Assembly: GCF_004360155.1 (NCBI RefSeq)
Contig: NZ_SAIS01000004.1
Span: 1-64,000, forward strand
Origin: Paraglaciecola marina
GTDB taxonomy: Bacteria > Pseudomonadota > Gammaproteobacteria > Enterobacterales > Alteromonadaceae
Length of the DNA: 64,000 nt
Direction: 5' to 3'
Part shown: positions 18,254 to 27,930 of the stretch, in pieces
Layout: each line of letters begins with the position of its first letter
How positions within the stretch are numbered: the stretch's first letter is position 1
Position numbers and translations under genes: made by a program
The notes under the pieces: model-generated
What the model was told of the DNA's origin: nothing
What the model saw: only the letters and a program-made list of their open reading frames with translations
Database searches by the model: none

Positions 18254-18310
18254 GGATATAAGGATTAAATTCAAGGGTAAAATGGATAGGGGAAACGGTC
18301 AATACATCTG

Positions 18311-18466
18311 TTAGTGACCGTTTCTGCATTGGAAGATGCTGCTATTAAGTGTTGTTAGCACAAAACCTTTTCGCAGTTGTGAAACAAAGCTAAAAATTAA
18401 AGCGCCTGCTACATAAGCGATAACCGGTGTTAACAACATAATAAATAAAGATAGTTGATAAAACAT
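18311..18466 (-). CDS. small membrane protein, 51 aa
   Basis: This is a 51-residue frame with a very strong Shine-Dalgarno (aaggggtgg) that overlaps the stop codon of the upstream gene, so translation should be coupled. The product starts MFYQLSLFIMLLTPVIAYVA, has one or two membrane segments in the first 30 residues, and ends in a polar tail. I do not recognise a family. With the exported 93-residue protein just upstream it forms a two-gene operon under a sigma-54-type promoter. A hairpin (GAAACGGTC / GACCGTTTC, 18292-18323) overlaps its end. Confidence 0.55.
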   Translation of the reverse strand: MFYQLSLFIMLLTPVIAYVAGALIFSFVSQLRKGFVLTTLNSSIFQCRNGH

Positions 18467-18475
18467 AACCACCCC

Positions 18476-18757
18476 TTATTTAGCTTTATTAACACTTGCC
18501 TCATCACTTTTTACTTTTATATCTTTGATGGTCACTTTAGTGTTATAAGATTGGCTTTCGTCTAAGCTAACGTTATAGGCAACATTTAATATATTTTCTT
18601 GTACAGTATTTTTAATTTCTTGCTGAGCAACCACCATAGCTTGATTAACCATGCCACTTACGTAACTTTCTAATGACATTTCTTCAGCGTTAACTGTAGA
18701 TATAACTGCAAAACTAGAGATTAAAGCAACAACAGCGATTTTAGATTTAGTAAACAT
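18476..18757 (-). CDS. small exported protein of unknown function
   Basis: This 93-residue protein has a clear signal peptide (MFTKSKIAVVALISSFAVIS, cleavage after VNA at about 24), leaving about 69 mostly helical, polar residues ending in a Lys-rich tail. No cysteine is present, so it is not a lipoprotein. A good Shine-Dalgarno (aaggaa) precedes the ATG. I recognise no family. It has a sigma-54-type promoter 73 bases upstream, similar in placement to the one of pspA 1.5 kb away, which suggests membership of the same stress regulon. Confidence 0.75.
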   Translation of the reverse strand: MFTKSKIAVVALISSFAVISTVNAEEMSLESYVSGMVNQAMVVAQQEIKNTVQENILNVAYNVSLDESQSYNTKVTIKDIKVKSDEASVNKAK

Positions 18758-18829
18758 AATAATTTCCTTTTAGTTAATTGAATGATTAACTGATTTAGTA
18801 CCAGTTAATAGTTAAGTCGCAATATCCTT

Positions 18830-18846
18830 TGCGATAGTTGTGCCAA
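18830..18846 (-). promoter_or_regulatory. sigma-54-type promoter of the small-protein operon
   Basis: The minus strand reads TTGGCACAACTATCGCA. It has a perfect -24 element (TTGGCAC), exact GG-N10-GC spacing and a TCGCA -12 element, one mismatch from TTGCA. It is 73 bases upstream of the 93-residue exported protein. Confidence 0.7.
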
Positions 18847-18970
18847 TCAGAACATTATTTTTATCTATTTGATTTAATTAATATTTTTATTTAACTCTAG
18901 ATAACATAGTCTCTCTGGCCATTTCTTAAATAGCTAAAAAGTAGTAATTTTGACCAATCGAGTGGTTAAT

Positions 18971-20020
18971 TTAATCGAGCATTTCAGACTGAAATGATTT
19001 TGCCTTCGTTTGAGCTTCTAGTAAGACATGTACCGCATCAGTAAGCAGCTCAATACCGGCACCCGCTTTAGTGCCATTTTGACTCAAATACCTGCGCCAA
19101 ATACGCCCCCCAGGTTGGCCCTGAAATAACCCTAGCATATGTCTGGCGATATGCCACACCCTAGCACCATCAGCCATTTGTTGTTCAACATAAGGCAGCA
19201 TATCCTGAACCACTTCAAAGCGAGTTTTAATGGGAGAAGCATCTTGATAAAAACGTTTATCAACTTCAGCCAAAATATAAGGGTTACTATACACCTCTCG
19301 ACCTATCATCACGCCGTCAAGATGAGCTAAATGAGCGCTTACTTCATCTAAGGTTTTCACACCACCATTTAAGCTAATATGCAAACCTGGAAACTCTTGT
19401 TTTAATTGATAAACACGATCGTACATTAAAGGCGGAATATCACGATTTTGCTTTGGACTTAAGCCTTTTAACCAAGCTTTGCGGGCATGCACAATAAAAG
19501 TATCGCAGCCTGACGCAGCAACCACATCAATAAAACGGGTTAAGTCTTCGTACTCATCCATCTCGTCAATGCCAATTCGGGACTTTACTGTAACGGGGAT
19601 ATCAACCTCTGCCTGCATGCTTTTAATACAATCAGCCACGGTTTCAGGCTCAGCCATTAAACACGCACCAAATCTGCCATTTTGTACTCGGTCAGAGGGG
19701 CAACCTACATTGATATTCACTTCATCATAACCGTACTTTTGCGCTTCAGCCGCACAACGCGCCATGTCAAGAGGATAAGAACCTCCCAATTGCAATGCTA
19801 CAGGGTGCTCTTCTTGGCTATATGCCAGATAATCGCCTTTGCCAAAAATGATCGCCCCAGTGGTAACCATTTCGGTGTACAAAAGCGCATGTTGTGAAAT
19901 TTGTCTAAGGAAATACCGACAGTGTTTATCTGTCCAATCCAACATTGGCGCGATAGAGATAGTGCGATTTATTGGTTGATTCATCATTAATTTGCCAATG
20001 TGGAAATTTAGGGCGCGCAT
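18971..20020 (-). CDS. dusA: tRNA-dihydrouridine(20/20a) synthase DusA
   Basis: DusA is an FMN-dependent reductase that makes dihydrouridine at positions 20/20a in the tRNA D-loop. The protein shows SIAPMLDWTDKHCRYFLR, EVNINVGCPSDRVQNGRFGACLM (with the catalytic Cys in GACLM), VKSRIGID, SLNGGV and GVMIGREVYSNP, all DusA-type. Length from the first ATG is 349; the real start may be the ATG pair at 19984-19987, since E. coli has only a short leader before the SIAPMLDWT motif. Neither option has a strong Shine-Dalgarno. It is a single gene. Confidence 0.95.
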   Translation of the reverse strand: MRALNFHIGKLMMNQPINRTISIAPMLDWTDKHCRYFLRQISQHALLYTEMVTTGAIIFGKGDYLAYSQEEHPVALQLGGSYPLDMARCAAEAQKYGYDEVNINVGCPSDRVQNGRFGACLMAEPETVADCIKSMQAEVDIPVTVKSRIGIDEMDEYEDLTRFIDVVAASGCDTFIVHARKAWLKGLSPKQNRDIPPLMYDRVYQLKQEFPGLHISLNGGVKTLDEVSAHLAHLDGVMIGREVYSNPYILAEVDKRFYQDASPIKTRFEVVQDMLPYVEQQMADGARVWHIARHMLGLFQGQPGGRIWRRYLSQNGTKAGAGIELLTDAVHVLLEAQTKAKSFQSEMLD

Positions 20021-20321
20021 TTTAGCTGATTTCGTTAGCCAGCACTAGTGGGGGTTATTTAACCAACTGTTGAACAAATAAATTCTAAGTAAAAGTCATT
20101 ATTAGTCGTTCGCTTGTTTATTGAAACTATTGTAAAAATACTTTAGGCCCACATCACTGGTAATCGTTTTTTTCACTTAATCAAGCATTCACTTTAAAGA
20201 TAACTGGTGATATAACAAACACTAACACTTTAAGAGTCGGCCATGCAGTTGCGGTTGCGGTTGCGGTTGCGGTTGCGAGCAATGTGAAATGAATTTACGA
20301 TAAAATTAAGCACGGAACAAC
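20021..20321. other. intergenic region with hexamer repeat
   Basis: This 301-base region separates divergent dusA and the TPR protein gene. It holds the shared promoters and, close to the right end, a TTGCGG tandem repeat at 20249-20272. No gene was seen except the 14-codon frame that the repeat itself creates. Confidence 0.5.
20249..20278 (+). repeat. TTGCGG tandem hexamer repeat
   Basis: Four perfect TTGCGG units are followed by one TTGCGA unit, 44 bases before the ATG of the TPR protein gene. A 14-codon frame (20243-20287) reads MQ(LR)5AM through the repeat. Short GC-rich hexamers like this can change copy number by slippage. Confidence 0.75.
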
Positions 20322-22447
20322 ATGTCATTTTTCAAGGAACTTAAACGCCGCAATGTAGTAAAAGTCGCCAGTGTGTATCTGGTTACCGCCTGGTTAGTGA
20401 TGCAAATCATTTCCGTAATTTCCCCTTTTCTAAAATTACCCACCATGTTTGGCACCATTGTTACTGTGGTGTTTATGATAGGCTTTCCAATTGCTTGTAT
20501 TTTTGCTTGGGCCTTTGAATTGACCCCTGAGGGTATTCGCCCCACCAACGATGTCGAACAAGGCACTTCCATCACCAACCAAACCGGGCGAAAAATCAAC
20601 CTTTGGTGAGTGTGGTGGTGGTATTACTTGTTTATCTTGCGGTCGATAAATTGTGGTTATCTTCTCCACCTACACCAGCAGTGCAGGAAGCAGAATTAGT
20701 TATTACCCAAAACCAAACCAAAGTACTAGCGGTATTACCGTTTTTAAACCTGAGTAATGAGCCCGAGCAAGACATCTTTGTTGATGGCCTGACCGAAGAG
20801 CTGCTCAATACACTGGTACGAATTCGTGATTTAAAAGTACTGGGGCGTACCACCAGTTTTTCCTATAAAAATGTGCAAAAAGATTTAACTCTGATTGCTG
20901 CTGAGCTCAAAGCCGATTATTTAATTGAAGGCAGCGTGCGCAAAAGTCACAACAATCTGCGCATTACAGTACAACTAATTGATGCTAAATCGGGTGCCCA
21001 CCTTTTCTCGGATACCTTTGATCGTAAACTCGAAGATGTATTTGTATTACAAGAAGAAGTCAGTAATCAAGTGGCGTCGGCACTCAAACTCAAACTTATC
21101 CATCAGGATGACCGCTATGCAGCGGCCCTAGATAAACTAGATTATAAAGCCGTTGAACAGTTGGTTATCGCCCGTGCTCTAGCAAACCGTCAAACAACCG
21201 CGGATATTAATCAGGCCAAACTGATCTTAAATACATTGCTTGAACAATACCCTGATACATCAGCCATTTTGGGCCTAGCCGCCTATGTGGGGGCTGTTGA
21301 TGTGTCGAATACGGAAAATGATGATGTGACTGATGTACAGATTATTGGCTTTGCTGAGCAAGCTTTAGCGCTGGACCCTTTAAACCGCGATGCAATTTTA
21401 TCCTTGGCCGTAAGCTACGACGATTATGCCCAACTAACCGATAAAGCCGTGCAACTTTACCAAAAGGCGATTCGGGCTTATCCCTTTGATTATGATTTTC
21501 AGTTTCATTATTTTAATACTCTTGCAAGTCGTTTTGCACCCTGCGAGGATATTGAAAAGTTTGTCGATAATATTGCCCCTGCAGCGCTAGAGTTAGTCTA
21601 CAAAAACCGCCTGCAATATTTTGTGCTAGCTTGTTTGTCACCTGCAGACGCGCAAGATTTCAAACAAAATGCCACAACAGAAGACGTATCTCGTTATGTC
21701 TCATACATAAACCCTGAGCTAGGCTTATTAACCGCGCAACGCCATTATCAGGACAACCCCAACCAACGCAACACTCATAATTATTTTTATTACTTAAACA
21801 CACTAGGCCTAGACCAGAGCGCCCAAACGCTGCTAGACAATATCGATATGACCAGTAACGGATACTGGGCGACCTATAGTTATACCGCGGCTTATTTTAA
21901 TGGTTACCCTTTGCCCAACAAATCATTTGATGAGTTATGGAATGCACTGGTACCCAATCAATATTTCAATATTTTTTCAGAAGACGCCATGGTATTAATC
22001 GATATTGCGCGAAAGAGTGAACAGCTTGGCGAGTTAAGAAAACGCGTCAAGCAATTGAACCCGCCTAACCCCTCAATAGAGCAATTAAATGCCACGGCTT
22101 CGTACATTAGCGTATTACGCAAACTGGGTGACACAAATCAAGCAAAAAAATTAGCAGGGCAAATGTTACAGCTGTTGGAACAATATAAATTAGACCACCG
22201 TGCATCTTATAATTTTTATCTAAACATGCCAGCGTATGAATTTATATTGTCGCTATATGCAGGTCAATTCGAACAAGCGCAAAGCTTATTGCCACAACTG
22301 CCAGAAGGTTCTGGCATTGGTTTGTGGGGCCTAGAAGAGGTGCGCTATGAGTTTAATGATATAAGTGATAAACCGGTTATTCAGGCACTGCTGAGTAAAA
22401 TTGACAGCGAGCGTATGCGCTTACGCAAAAAGTATGAATTTGAGTAA
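20322..22447 (+). pseudogene. TolB-N/TPR membrane protein, frameshifted
   Basis: Two overlapping frames together make one family-like protein of about 708 residues. The first (20322-20609) carries MSFFKELKRRNVVKVASVYL, membrane segments and the AWAFELTPEGI...SITNQTGRK signature, then stops at TGA 20607. The second frame (from 20603) continues directly with VSVVVVLLVYLAVDKLWL, then a TolB-N-like domain (VLAVLPFLNLS, FVDGLTEELLNTL, DYLIEGSVRK, LFSDTFDR) and TPR-like helices. One missing base in the run aacctttgg (about 20600-20605) explains the break. It could be a real mutation or a sequencing error. Related proteins are inner-membrane anchored with a periplasmic domain; function is not established. 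Confidence 0.75.
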
Positions 22448-22506
22448 GGCTTGAACGTTCGGGGTGTTAGAGCTCGATAGCGCTGCTGAGGCAGTCAGAA
22501 AACTCG

Positions 22507-24711
22507 TTATTCAGCCAACTGATTGACAAAATAAATCCTCAGTAAATGTAACTGGTCATAACTCACTTTTTCATTCAGAGCATCATAAACAGGTTTTAAA
22601 CGCTCGTGGGAATGCTCTGCAAATGCAGCTAAAGCTAAATCGATTTGACCTTGACTCAAACCCGATTGCTCCAACAGCAATGTAGGTTGTGCAAACTTAT
22701 GCCCATCTTGCGCATACCGATATAGATGATTAAGGATGGTGCCACTTTTTACCTTAAACTGTTCGGCTAAAGACCCAATAGACTGCCCCGCCTGATAAGC
22801 ACTAACAATTTCGGCACTGCGGCTACTGGCGTTGCTACTGCTACTGCTACTTTTACTTTTACTTTTACTTACCGTAGCTTTACTAGCCGTTTGAGTATTG
22901 GCAACTTCATCAATATTATTTTGCTGGCAATAATCGCTAATAAGAGCGAGAAAATGCTCTCCGTATTTATCTAACTTAGCTTGCCCTACTCCATGAATAC
23001 GTAACAAATTCTCTTGAGAATGGGGAAAGTAATAAGCCATTTCGTTAAGTGTGCGATCAGAGAAAATAGCATAAGGAGGTAGATTAGCTTCATCGGCTAA
23101 ACGTTTACGATCGACTTTTAATATCGCAACTAATTTTTGATCACCAGGATTAGATTGAATTTTTGAAGCATGACAGCTTGCAGCGACTGGTTGTTGTAAT
23201 AATGCAAAAAATGGCACCTTACCTTTTAAAACGTCTGCGGCTTTTTGAGTGAGCTTTAAACCGCCAAATTGCTCTTCTTGGTTGAGTAAACCTTTTTGGA
23301 TGAGTTGCCGCGCCAAAGCCATCCATTGCTTTTTATTAAACTCATTGCCGATGTTGTAGGTTGAAAGCAAGTTATGCTGGTTTTGTAATACCTTCTCGGC
23401 ACTAGAACCTCGCAACACATCAATAATATGGCTAGCACCAAATCGTTGACCAGTACGATGCACGCAGGATAAAAACTTCTGGGCGGGTACGGTTAAATCT
23501 GATTTCTCTTTGCTTTCACCAGTGCAGTTATCACAGTTAGCGCAATTTTCTTTAACTGACCTTTCACCAAAATAAGCCAGCAAAGGTGTGCGTCTGCAAT
23601 CTTCCGCTTCTGCCAGCGCCAACATTTGATTGAGGTGTACGTTGGCCAAACGTTTTTCTTGCTCGTTGCTCATCTGTTCGATAAAAAAACGAATTTTACC
23701 TGTATCACCGTAACCAAATAACAATAAACAATCGGCGGCTAAACCATCACGACCTGCGCGACCAATTTGTTGATAATACCCTTCAATATTTTTTGGCAAA
23801 TCGTAATGTAATACGTAACGCACATCGGGTTTATTGATACCCATACCAAAGGCAATAGTTGCCACTATGATGTTTACGTCATCTCGAATAAAACGTTCTT
23901 GGTATTCACTACGCTTAATACTGCTTAGTCCTGCGTGATAAGGCAACACTGAAAAACCATCCAGCTTTAATTTGGAGGTAAGTTCATCAACGCCTTTGCG
24001 CGATTGGCAATAAATAATTCCTGACTGCTCTGGGTGCTGCTCAACAAACTTTTTACACTGTAGATAAGGATTATCTTTAGGAATAACACCAATAAACAAA
24101 TTGGGGCGGTCAAAACTTGAAATAAACTCGCTAGTGTCGACTATATTCAGCTGGCGCTTAATATCTTCTCGCACTCTAGGCGTAGCAGTCGCAGTTAAGG
24201 CGATACACACGGCCGTAGGAAAACATTCAATAAGACGATTTAGCTGACGGTATTCAGGGCGAAAGTCGTGGCCCCACTCTGAAATACAGTGGGCTTCATC
24301 AATGGCAATACAAGCCACATCGCAATTGCTGAGTAGGTCTAAAATATTAGTTTGTAACGCGGTTTCTGGAGCTAGAAACAACAACTTAATCTGTTGTTGT
24401 TTGATGCCATCTAAATTGTTTTGATAATCGATGTCTGAAAGAGAACTATTCAGCACGCAAGATGGAATGGCGAGTTCGTTAAGCTGCCTAACTTGGTCTT
24501 GCATCAAAGAGATAAGGGGTGAAATAACAATGGTCAAACCATCAAACACTGTACCTGGGATTTGGTAACACAAAGATTTACCGCCACCTGTTGGCATAAT
24601 TGCCAAGGTATTCTGCTTGTGTAACACGTTGCTGATAATCGCTTCTTGGGACTCTCGAAACTGCTCAAAGCCGAATACGTTGTTTAGAATAGTGTTTGCT
24701 TGATTCATCAT
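22507..24711 (-). CDS. RecQ-family ATP-dependent DNA helicase (paralogue)
   Basis: This 734-residue SF2 helicase has Walker A in MPTGGGKSLCYQIP, DEAH box in IDEAHCISEWGHDFR, ATATPR, and motif VI QQIGRAGRDG. These are followed by the zinc-binding CRR...CANCDNC, an RQC region, an HRDC domain (FSDRTLNEMAYYFP, IHGVGQAKLDKYG), a low-complexity Ser/Lys linker encoded by hexamer repeats (about 22835-22872), and an extra C-terminal helix-turn-helix-like part (IGSLAEQFKVKSGTILNHLYRY). The open frame reaches 24777, but the ATG pair at 24708-24711 with upstream aggaag fits the family N-terminus. A second, more canonical recQ lies at 55049, so this one is a paralogue. Confidence 0.92.
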   Translation of the reverse strand: MMNQANTILNNVFGFEQFRESQEAIISNVLHKQNTLAIMPTGGGKSLCYQIPGTVFDGLTIVISPLISLMQDQVRQLNELAIPSCVLNSSLSDIDYQNNLDGIKQQQIKLLFLAPETALQTNILDLLSNCDVACIAIDEAHCISEWGHDFRPEYRQLNRLIECFPTAVCIALTATATPRVREDIKRQLNIVDTSEFISSFDRPNLFIGVIPKDNPYLQCKKFVEQHPEQSGIIYCQSRKGVDELTSKLKLDGFSVLPYHAGLSSIKRSEYQERFIRDDVNIIVATIAFGMGINKPDVRYVLHYDLPKNIEGYYQQIGRAGRDGLAADCLLLFGYGDTGKIRFFIEQMSNEQEKRLANVHLNQMLALAEAEDCRRTPLLAYFGERSVKENCANCDNCTGESKEKSDLTVPAQKFLSCVHRTGQRFGASHIIDVLRGSSAEKVLQNQHNLLSTYNIGNEFNKKQWMALARQLIQKGLLNQEEQFGGLKLTQKAADVLKGKVPFFALLQQPVAASCHASKIQSNPGDQKLVAILKVDRKRLADEANLPPYAIFSDRTLNEMAYYFPHSQENLLRIHGVGQAKLDKYGEHFLALISDYCQQNNIDEVANTQTASKATVSKSKSKSSSSSSNASSRSAEIVSAYQAGQSIGSLAEQFKVKSGTILNHLYRYAQDGHKFAQPTLLLEQSGLSQGQIDLALAAFAEHSHERLKPVYDALNEKVSYDQLHLLRIYFVNQLAE

Positions 24712-24777
24712 TGCAGTTCTTCCTTGCTTATCTTTAATCTCTATGGCGTAAGGGTCGCATATAGGACTGAACTTCAA

Positions 24778-24813
24778 ACAAAATAGCCACCATGGATGAA
24801 AAATGGTGGCTAG
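24778..24813 (-). terminator. rho-independent terminator after the M16 peptidase gene
   Basis: TAGCCACCAT and ATGGTGGCTA form a perfect 10-bp stem with a nine-base loop. On the minus strand it is followed by TTTTGTTT. It lies between the M16 peptidase gene and the RecQ paralogue. Confidence 0.8.
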
Positions 24814-24835
24814 GTATCGATTGACTAGCGACTAA

Positions 24836-27715
24836 TCATATAGGATTACCTTCAGCATCCAATTCTATAATTTTATCAAACAAAGGTTGTAAGGTCTCAA
24901 AGACTGTCTCTTTATCACCCACAACAACAGTTATCATGTTGTTTACGTCAAGGTGTTTTGCCGCTAACTCGTTGAGTTCATCTTTAGTGATATTAGCAAG
25001 AATAGCGTTTTGCTCATCTTTAAAAGAAGTATCTAGATCATAATTCATTATGGTCGATAAAAAACCTAACTTTTGTCTAGGTGTTTCGAAGCTACGCGCA
25101 TCTCTTTGACCAATAGCATTTTTGACAAATTGTAGCTCCTGAGCAGTCATACCTTTCTCAGCAAATGTTTCAATTTCATTTCTAAATTGCACAATAGAAT
25201 CCGCTGTTGTGTCGGCACGCACGCCAGCTTGAGCTCTGTAATAGCCACGTATGTCATTACCACTAAAAAACGAGCGGGCCCCGTATGTATAACCTTTGTC
25301 TTCTCGCAGGTTTAAGTTAATACGACTATTAAAGGCACCACCTAAATTGTAATTCATTAAATCTGCTCGGTAATACTCTCCAGTAGCGTCATACTTAAGA
25401 GCTCGCTTACCAATACGTATTTCTGACTGTGCAGCATCGGGTTTATCAACAAAATACAAAGTTCCAGCGGCTAAGGTTGGGAATGCCTTAATTTCAGGGT
25501 TGTCGCTCGTCTTACCTTGCCATAACTCTAAAGGAGATATCGCAAACTTAACACCTTGTTCATCAAGATTACTTACTACTATTAACTCTGATTTTGCAGG
25601 GCCGTAGTGCCGATCGTAAAAGCTCTTAACATCATCTAAGGTAAGCTTTTCAACGGTATCAATTATACCGTTTCCATCGTAAGCAAAACTATTATTTGCA
25701 CCAAACACTAGCTTGTTAAAGGTATTAGTTGCAGTGGTACTGGCGTTTTTCTTGGCATTTTTTAAGCCTTCAATCTGCTGTTTTTGCAAACGTAAGAAAT
25801 CGTCTTGAGCAAATTTTGGTTGGGTAAGTTTTTCAATTGCGAGTGCAACTGTCGCTTCTAAATTTTTAGTTAATGTTCTGATATTGACGGTTGTAAACTG
25901 GTCTCCTGCACTAAAAGTTACCTGTGAGCCAAGCTTTTGCAATTGATTCGATAAATCCTCAGCACTAGATTGCAAGGTAGCCTCTCCCATCATGGCTGCA
26001 GTTAACGAAGCTAACCCTAACTTTTCAACAGTCTCTCTGGTTTGCCCGGCAGGAATAAGTAATCGAATTGCAGTGGTTGGCACTTCATTATTAATTGCGC
26101 CTAAAACATGAATACCATTTTTAGTTTGTGTCCGATAAATCTCGGGGACACTAATACTTGGATTCTTACCTGAAGCAGGTACAACTGAACGGTCAAAATC
26201 AGAACTTCCTGGACGCAATGCTAACTCAGTTTCTGCACCACTTTTAGGAATTGTACGTTCGTAACGCTGCCACGTATCAGGCTTTACGATACTATCCCCT
26301 TGCCCCTTAGGTACGATGCTCATGATAACGGCATGTTGGCTTTTGATGTATTTTTTATAAACTCTCATCACATCGTCTTTGGTGACATTCTCATAACGAG
26401 CTACATCATCACCAATACCATTTGGATTATTACGAAATGTTTGATAGGCAGCAAGCTGACTGACCTTACCACTAACACTTTCAAGGCCATATACCATTCC
26501 TGATACTATGCCAGCCTTGACACGTTCAAGATCATCATCTTCAGCCCCCCTGCTCTCAAATTCTTCTAACGACGCTCGGGCAATGGTTTCTAATTCAGCT
26601 AGTGATGTTCCAGGAGTAGGCAAGGCGTATAAACTAAATTGGCAACTTAATTCTTGACAAGCATGGCCTGCTTGGGCCTGAACTGCCTTGCCATTTTTAA
26701 CCATATTTTTATATAAAAGAGAAGTTTTACCAGAGCCTAAAATTGACATTAAAACGTCTAAGGGCGCTTCATCAGGGTGATTCAGATGGACAGTAGGAAA
26801 TGCCATATACATCAAAGGTAAAGAAACATTATCTTCCATTGAAATATAACGGTCTTCAGGCAAGGTAACTTGCGTATAAGTAGGATCAATCACCTCGGGA
26901 CCTCTAGGAATACCTCCAAAATATTTTTTTACCCAAGCTAAAGTTTGGGCTTCATCCATATCCCCGCCTATGGTTAACGTAGCGTTATTTGGACCATACC
27001 AACGTAAGAAAAATTTTTTAAGGTCATTTAAATCAGCTCGGTTTAAGTCTTCAATATAACCTATTGTTAACCATGAATAGGGGTGCCCTTCTGGATACAT
27101 TGCCTCATTTATACGCTCTCTTAACAAACCATAAGGACGGTTATCGTAATTTTGTCCCCGCTCGTTTTTAACGGTTTCTCTTTGATTTTCAAATTTTTCA
27201 GTGGTTACCGCATCAAGGAAAAAACCCATGCGGTCGGACTCTAACCAAAGCATACGCTCCAGTTGATTAGCTGGTACCGTCTCGTAGTAATTAGTGCGGT
27301 CCGTGTTGGTTGACCCGTTTAACGTACCTCCAGACTCGGTAATTAAAGCAAAGTGCTGTTCGTCTGCTACATTTTCAGAACCTTGAAACATCATATGCTC
27401 AAAAAAGTGGGCAAAACCAGACTTACCTGCTTCTTCTCTGCCAGAGCCAACATGGTAAGTCACATCAACATGCACCAAGGGATCTGATTTATCTGGGTGT
27501 AACACCACAGTTAAACCATTGTCTAACTCATATTTATTAAAAGGAATAATCAGTTCTTCTGAGTTTTTCACCACAGAAGTAATTTTTTTAAAACCAGCCG
27601 GAACCACAATGTCATTGCTTGTAGATGAAGAATCAAGATGTGACTCTTTCACACTGCACGCGTTTAAACTCAAAATAGCTGCGATACCAGCAGTTAATAA
27701 AATATGTTTTTTCAC
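24836..27715 (-). CDS. M16 family zinc metallopeptidase, lipoprotein
   Basis: This 959-residue protein has a lipoprotein signal peptide (lipobox LNAC, Cys20), so it is probably anchored in the outer or inner membrane facing the periplasm. The inverted zinc motif HFFEH is at 103-107, with the downstream glutamate in KNERGQ. Two M16-type halves follow: the second starts at about 510 and has no HxxEH, as usual for the inactive half. Typical motifs: LTVVLHPDKSDPLVHVDVTYHVG, FLRWYGPNNATLTIGGD, GGAFNSRINLNLREDKGYTYG. The start is GTG with aaggat upstream. Family members degrade peptides; the substrate here is unknown. It ends in a terminator. Confidence 0.94.
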   Translation of the reverse strand: MKKHILLTAGIAAILSLNACSVKESHLDSSSTSNDIVVPAGFKKITSVVKNSEELIIPFNKYELDNGLTVVLHPDKSDPLVHVDVTYHVGSGREEAGKSGFAHFFEHMMFQGSENVADEQHFALITESGGTLNGSTNTDRTNYYETVPANQLERMLWLESDRMGFFLDAVTTEKFENQRETVKNERGQNYDNRPYGLLRERINEAMYPEGHPYSWLTIGYIEDLNRADLNDLKKFFLRWYGPNNATLTIGGDMDEAQTLAWVKKYFGGIPRGPEVIDPTYTQVTLPEDRYISMEDNVSLPLMYMAFPTVHLNHPDEAPLDVLMSILGSGKTSLLYKNMVKNGKAVQAQAGHACQELSCQFSLYALPTPGTSLAELETIARASLEEFESRGAEDDDLERVKAGIVSGMVYGLESVSGKVSQLAAYQTFRNNPNGIGDDVARYENVTKDDVMRVYKKYIKSQHAVIMSIVPKGQGDSIVKPDTWQRYERTIPKSGAETELALRPGSSDFDRSVVPASGKNPSISVPEIYRTQTKNGIHVLGAINNEVPTTAIRLLIPAGQTRETVEKLGLASLTAAMMGEATLQSSAEDLSNQLQKLGSQVTFSAGDQFTTVNIRTLTKNLEATVALAIEKLTQPKFAQDDFLRLQKQQIEGLKNAKKNASTTATNTFNKLVFGANNSFAYDGNGIIDTVEKLTLDDVKSFYDRHYGPAKSELIVVSNLDEQGVKFAISPLELWQGKTSDNPEIKAFPTLAAGTLYFVDKPDAAQSEIRIGKRALKYDATGEYYRADLMNYNLGGAFNSRINLNLREDKGYTYGARSFFSGNDIRGYYRAQAGVRADTTADSIVQFRNEIETFAEKGMTAQELQFVKNAIGQRDARSFETPRQKLGFLSTIMNYDLDTSFKDEQNAILANITKDELNELAAKHLDVNNMITVVVGDKETVFETLQPLFDKIIELDAEGNPI

Positions 27716-27930
27716 TACGAAAAATATCCTTCTAATAAAATTTCAAATGGAATAATGATATACAAACTCACACTTTAAAAGACTTTATACCCATCAGGCT
27801 TGGCTATTACTTAATAGTTCCCCCCCAAAAGTGTTACAAAACATTTATAACTCTTAAATCCCTAATAAAGAACTACTACATATTTGGAAGGAATTTAGTT
27901 TAAACTTGTGCAAGTTTTGGAGTAGTAGTT

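Noticed and set aside
20601-20609. Possible programmed frameshift at CTT-TGG, similar to the prfB site
   Set aside because: The prfB site shifts +1, whereas the second frame here needs a -1 (or +2) shift, and there is no slippery heptamer of the usual -1 type. A lost base is the simpler explanation.
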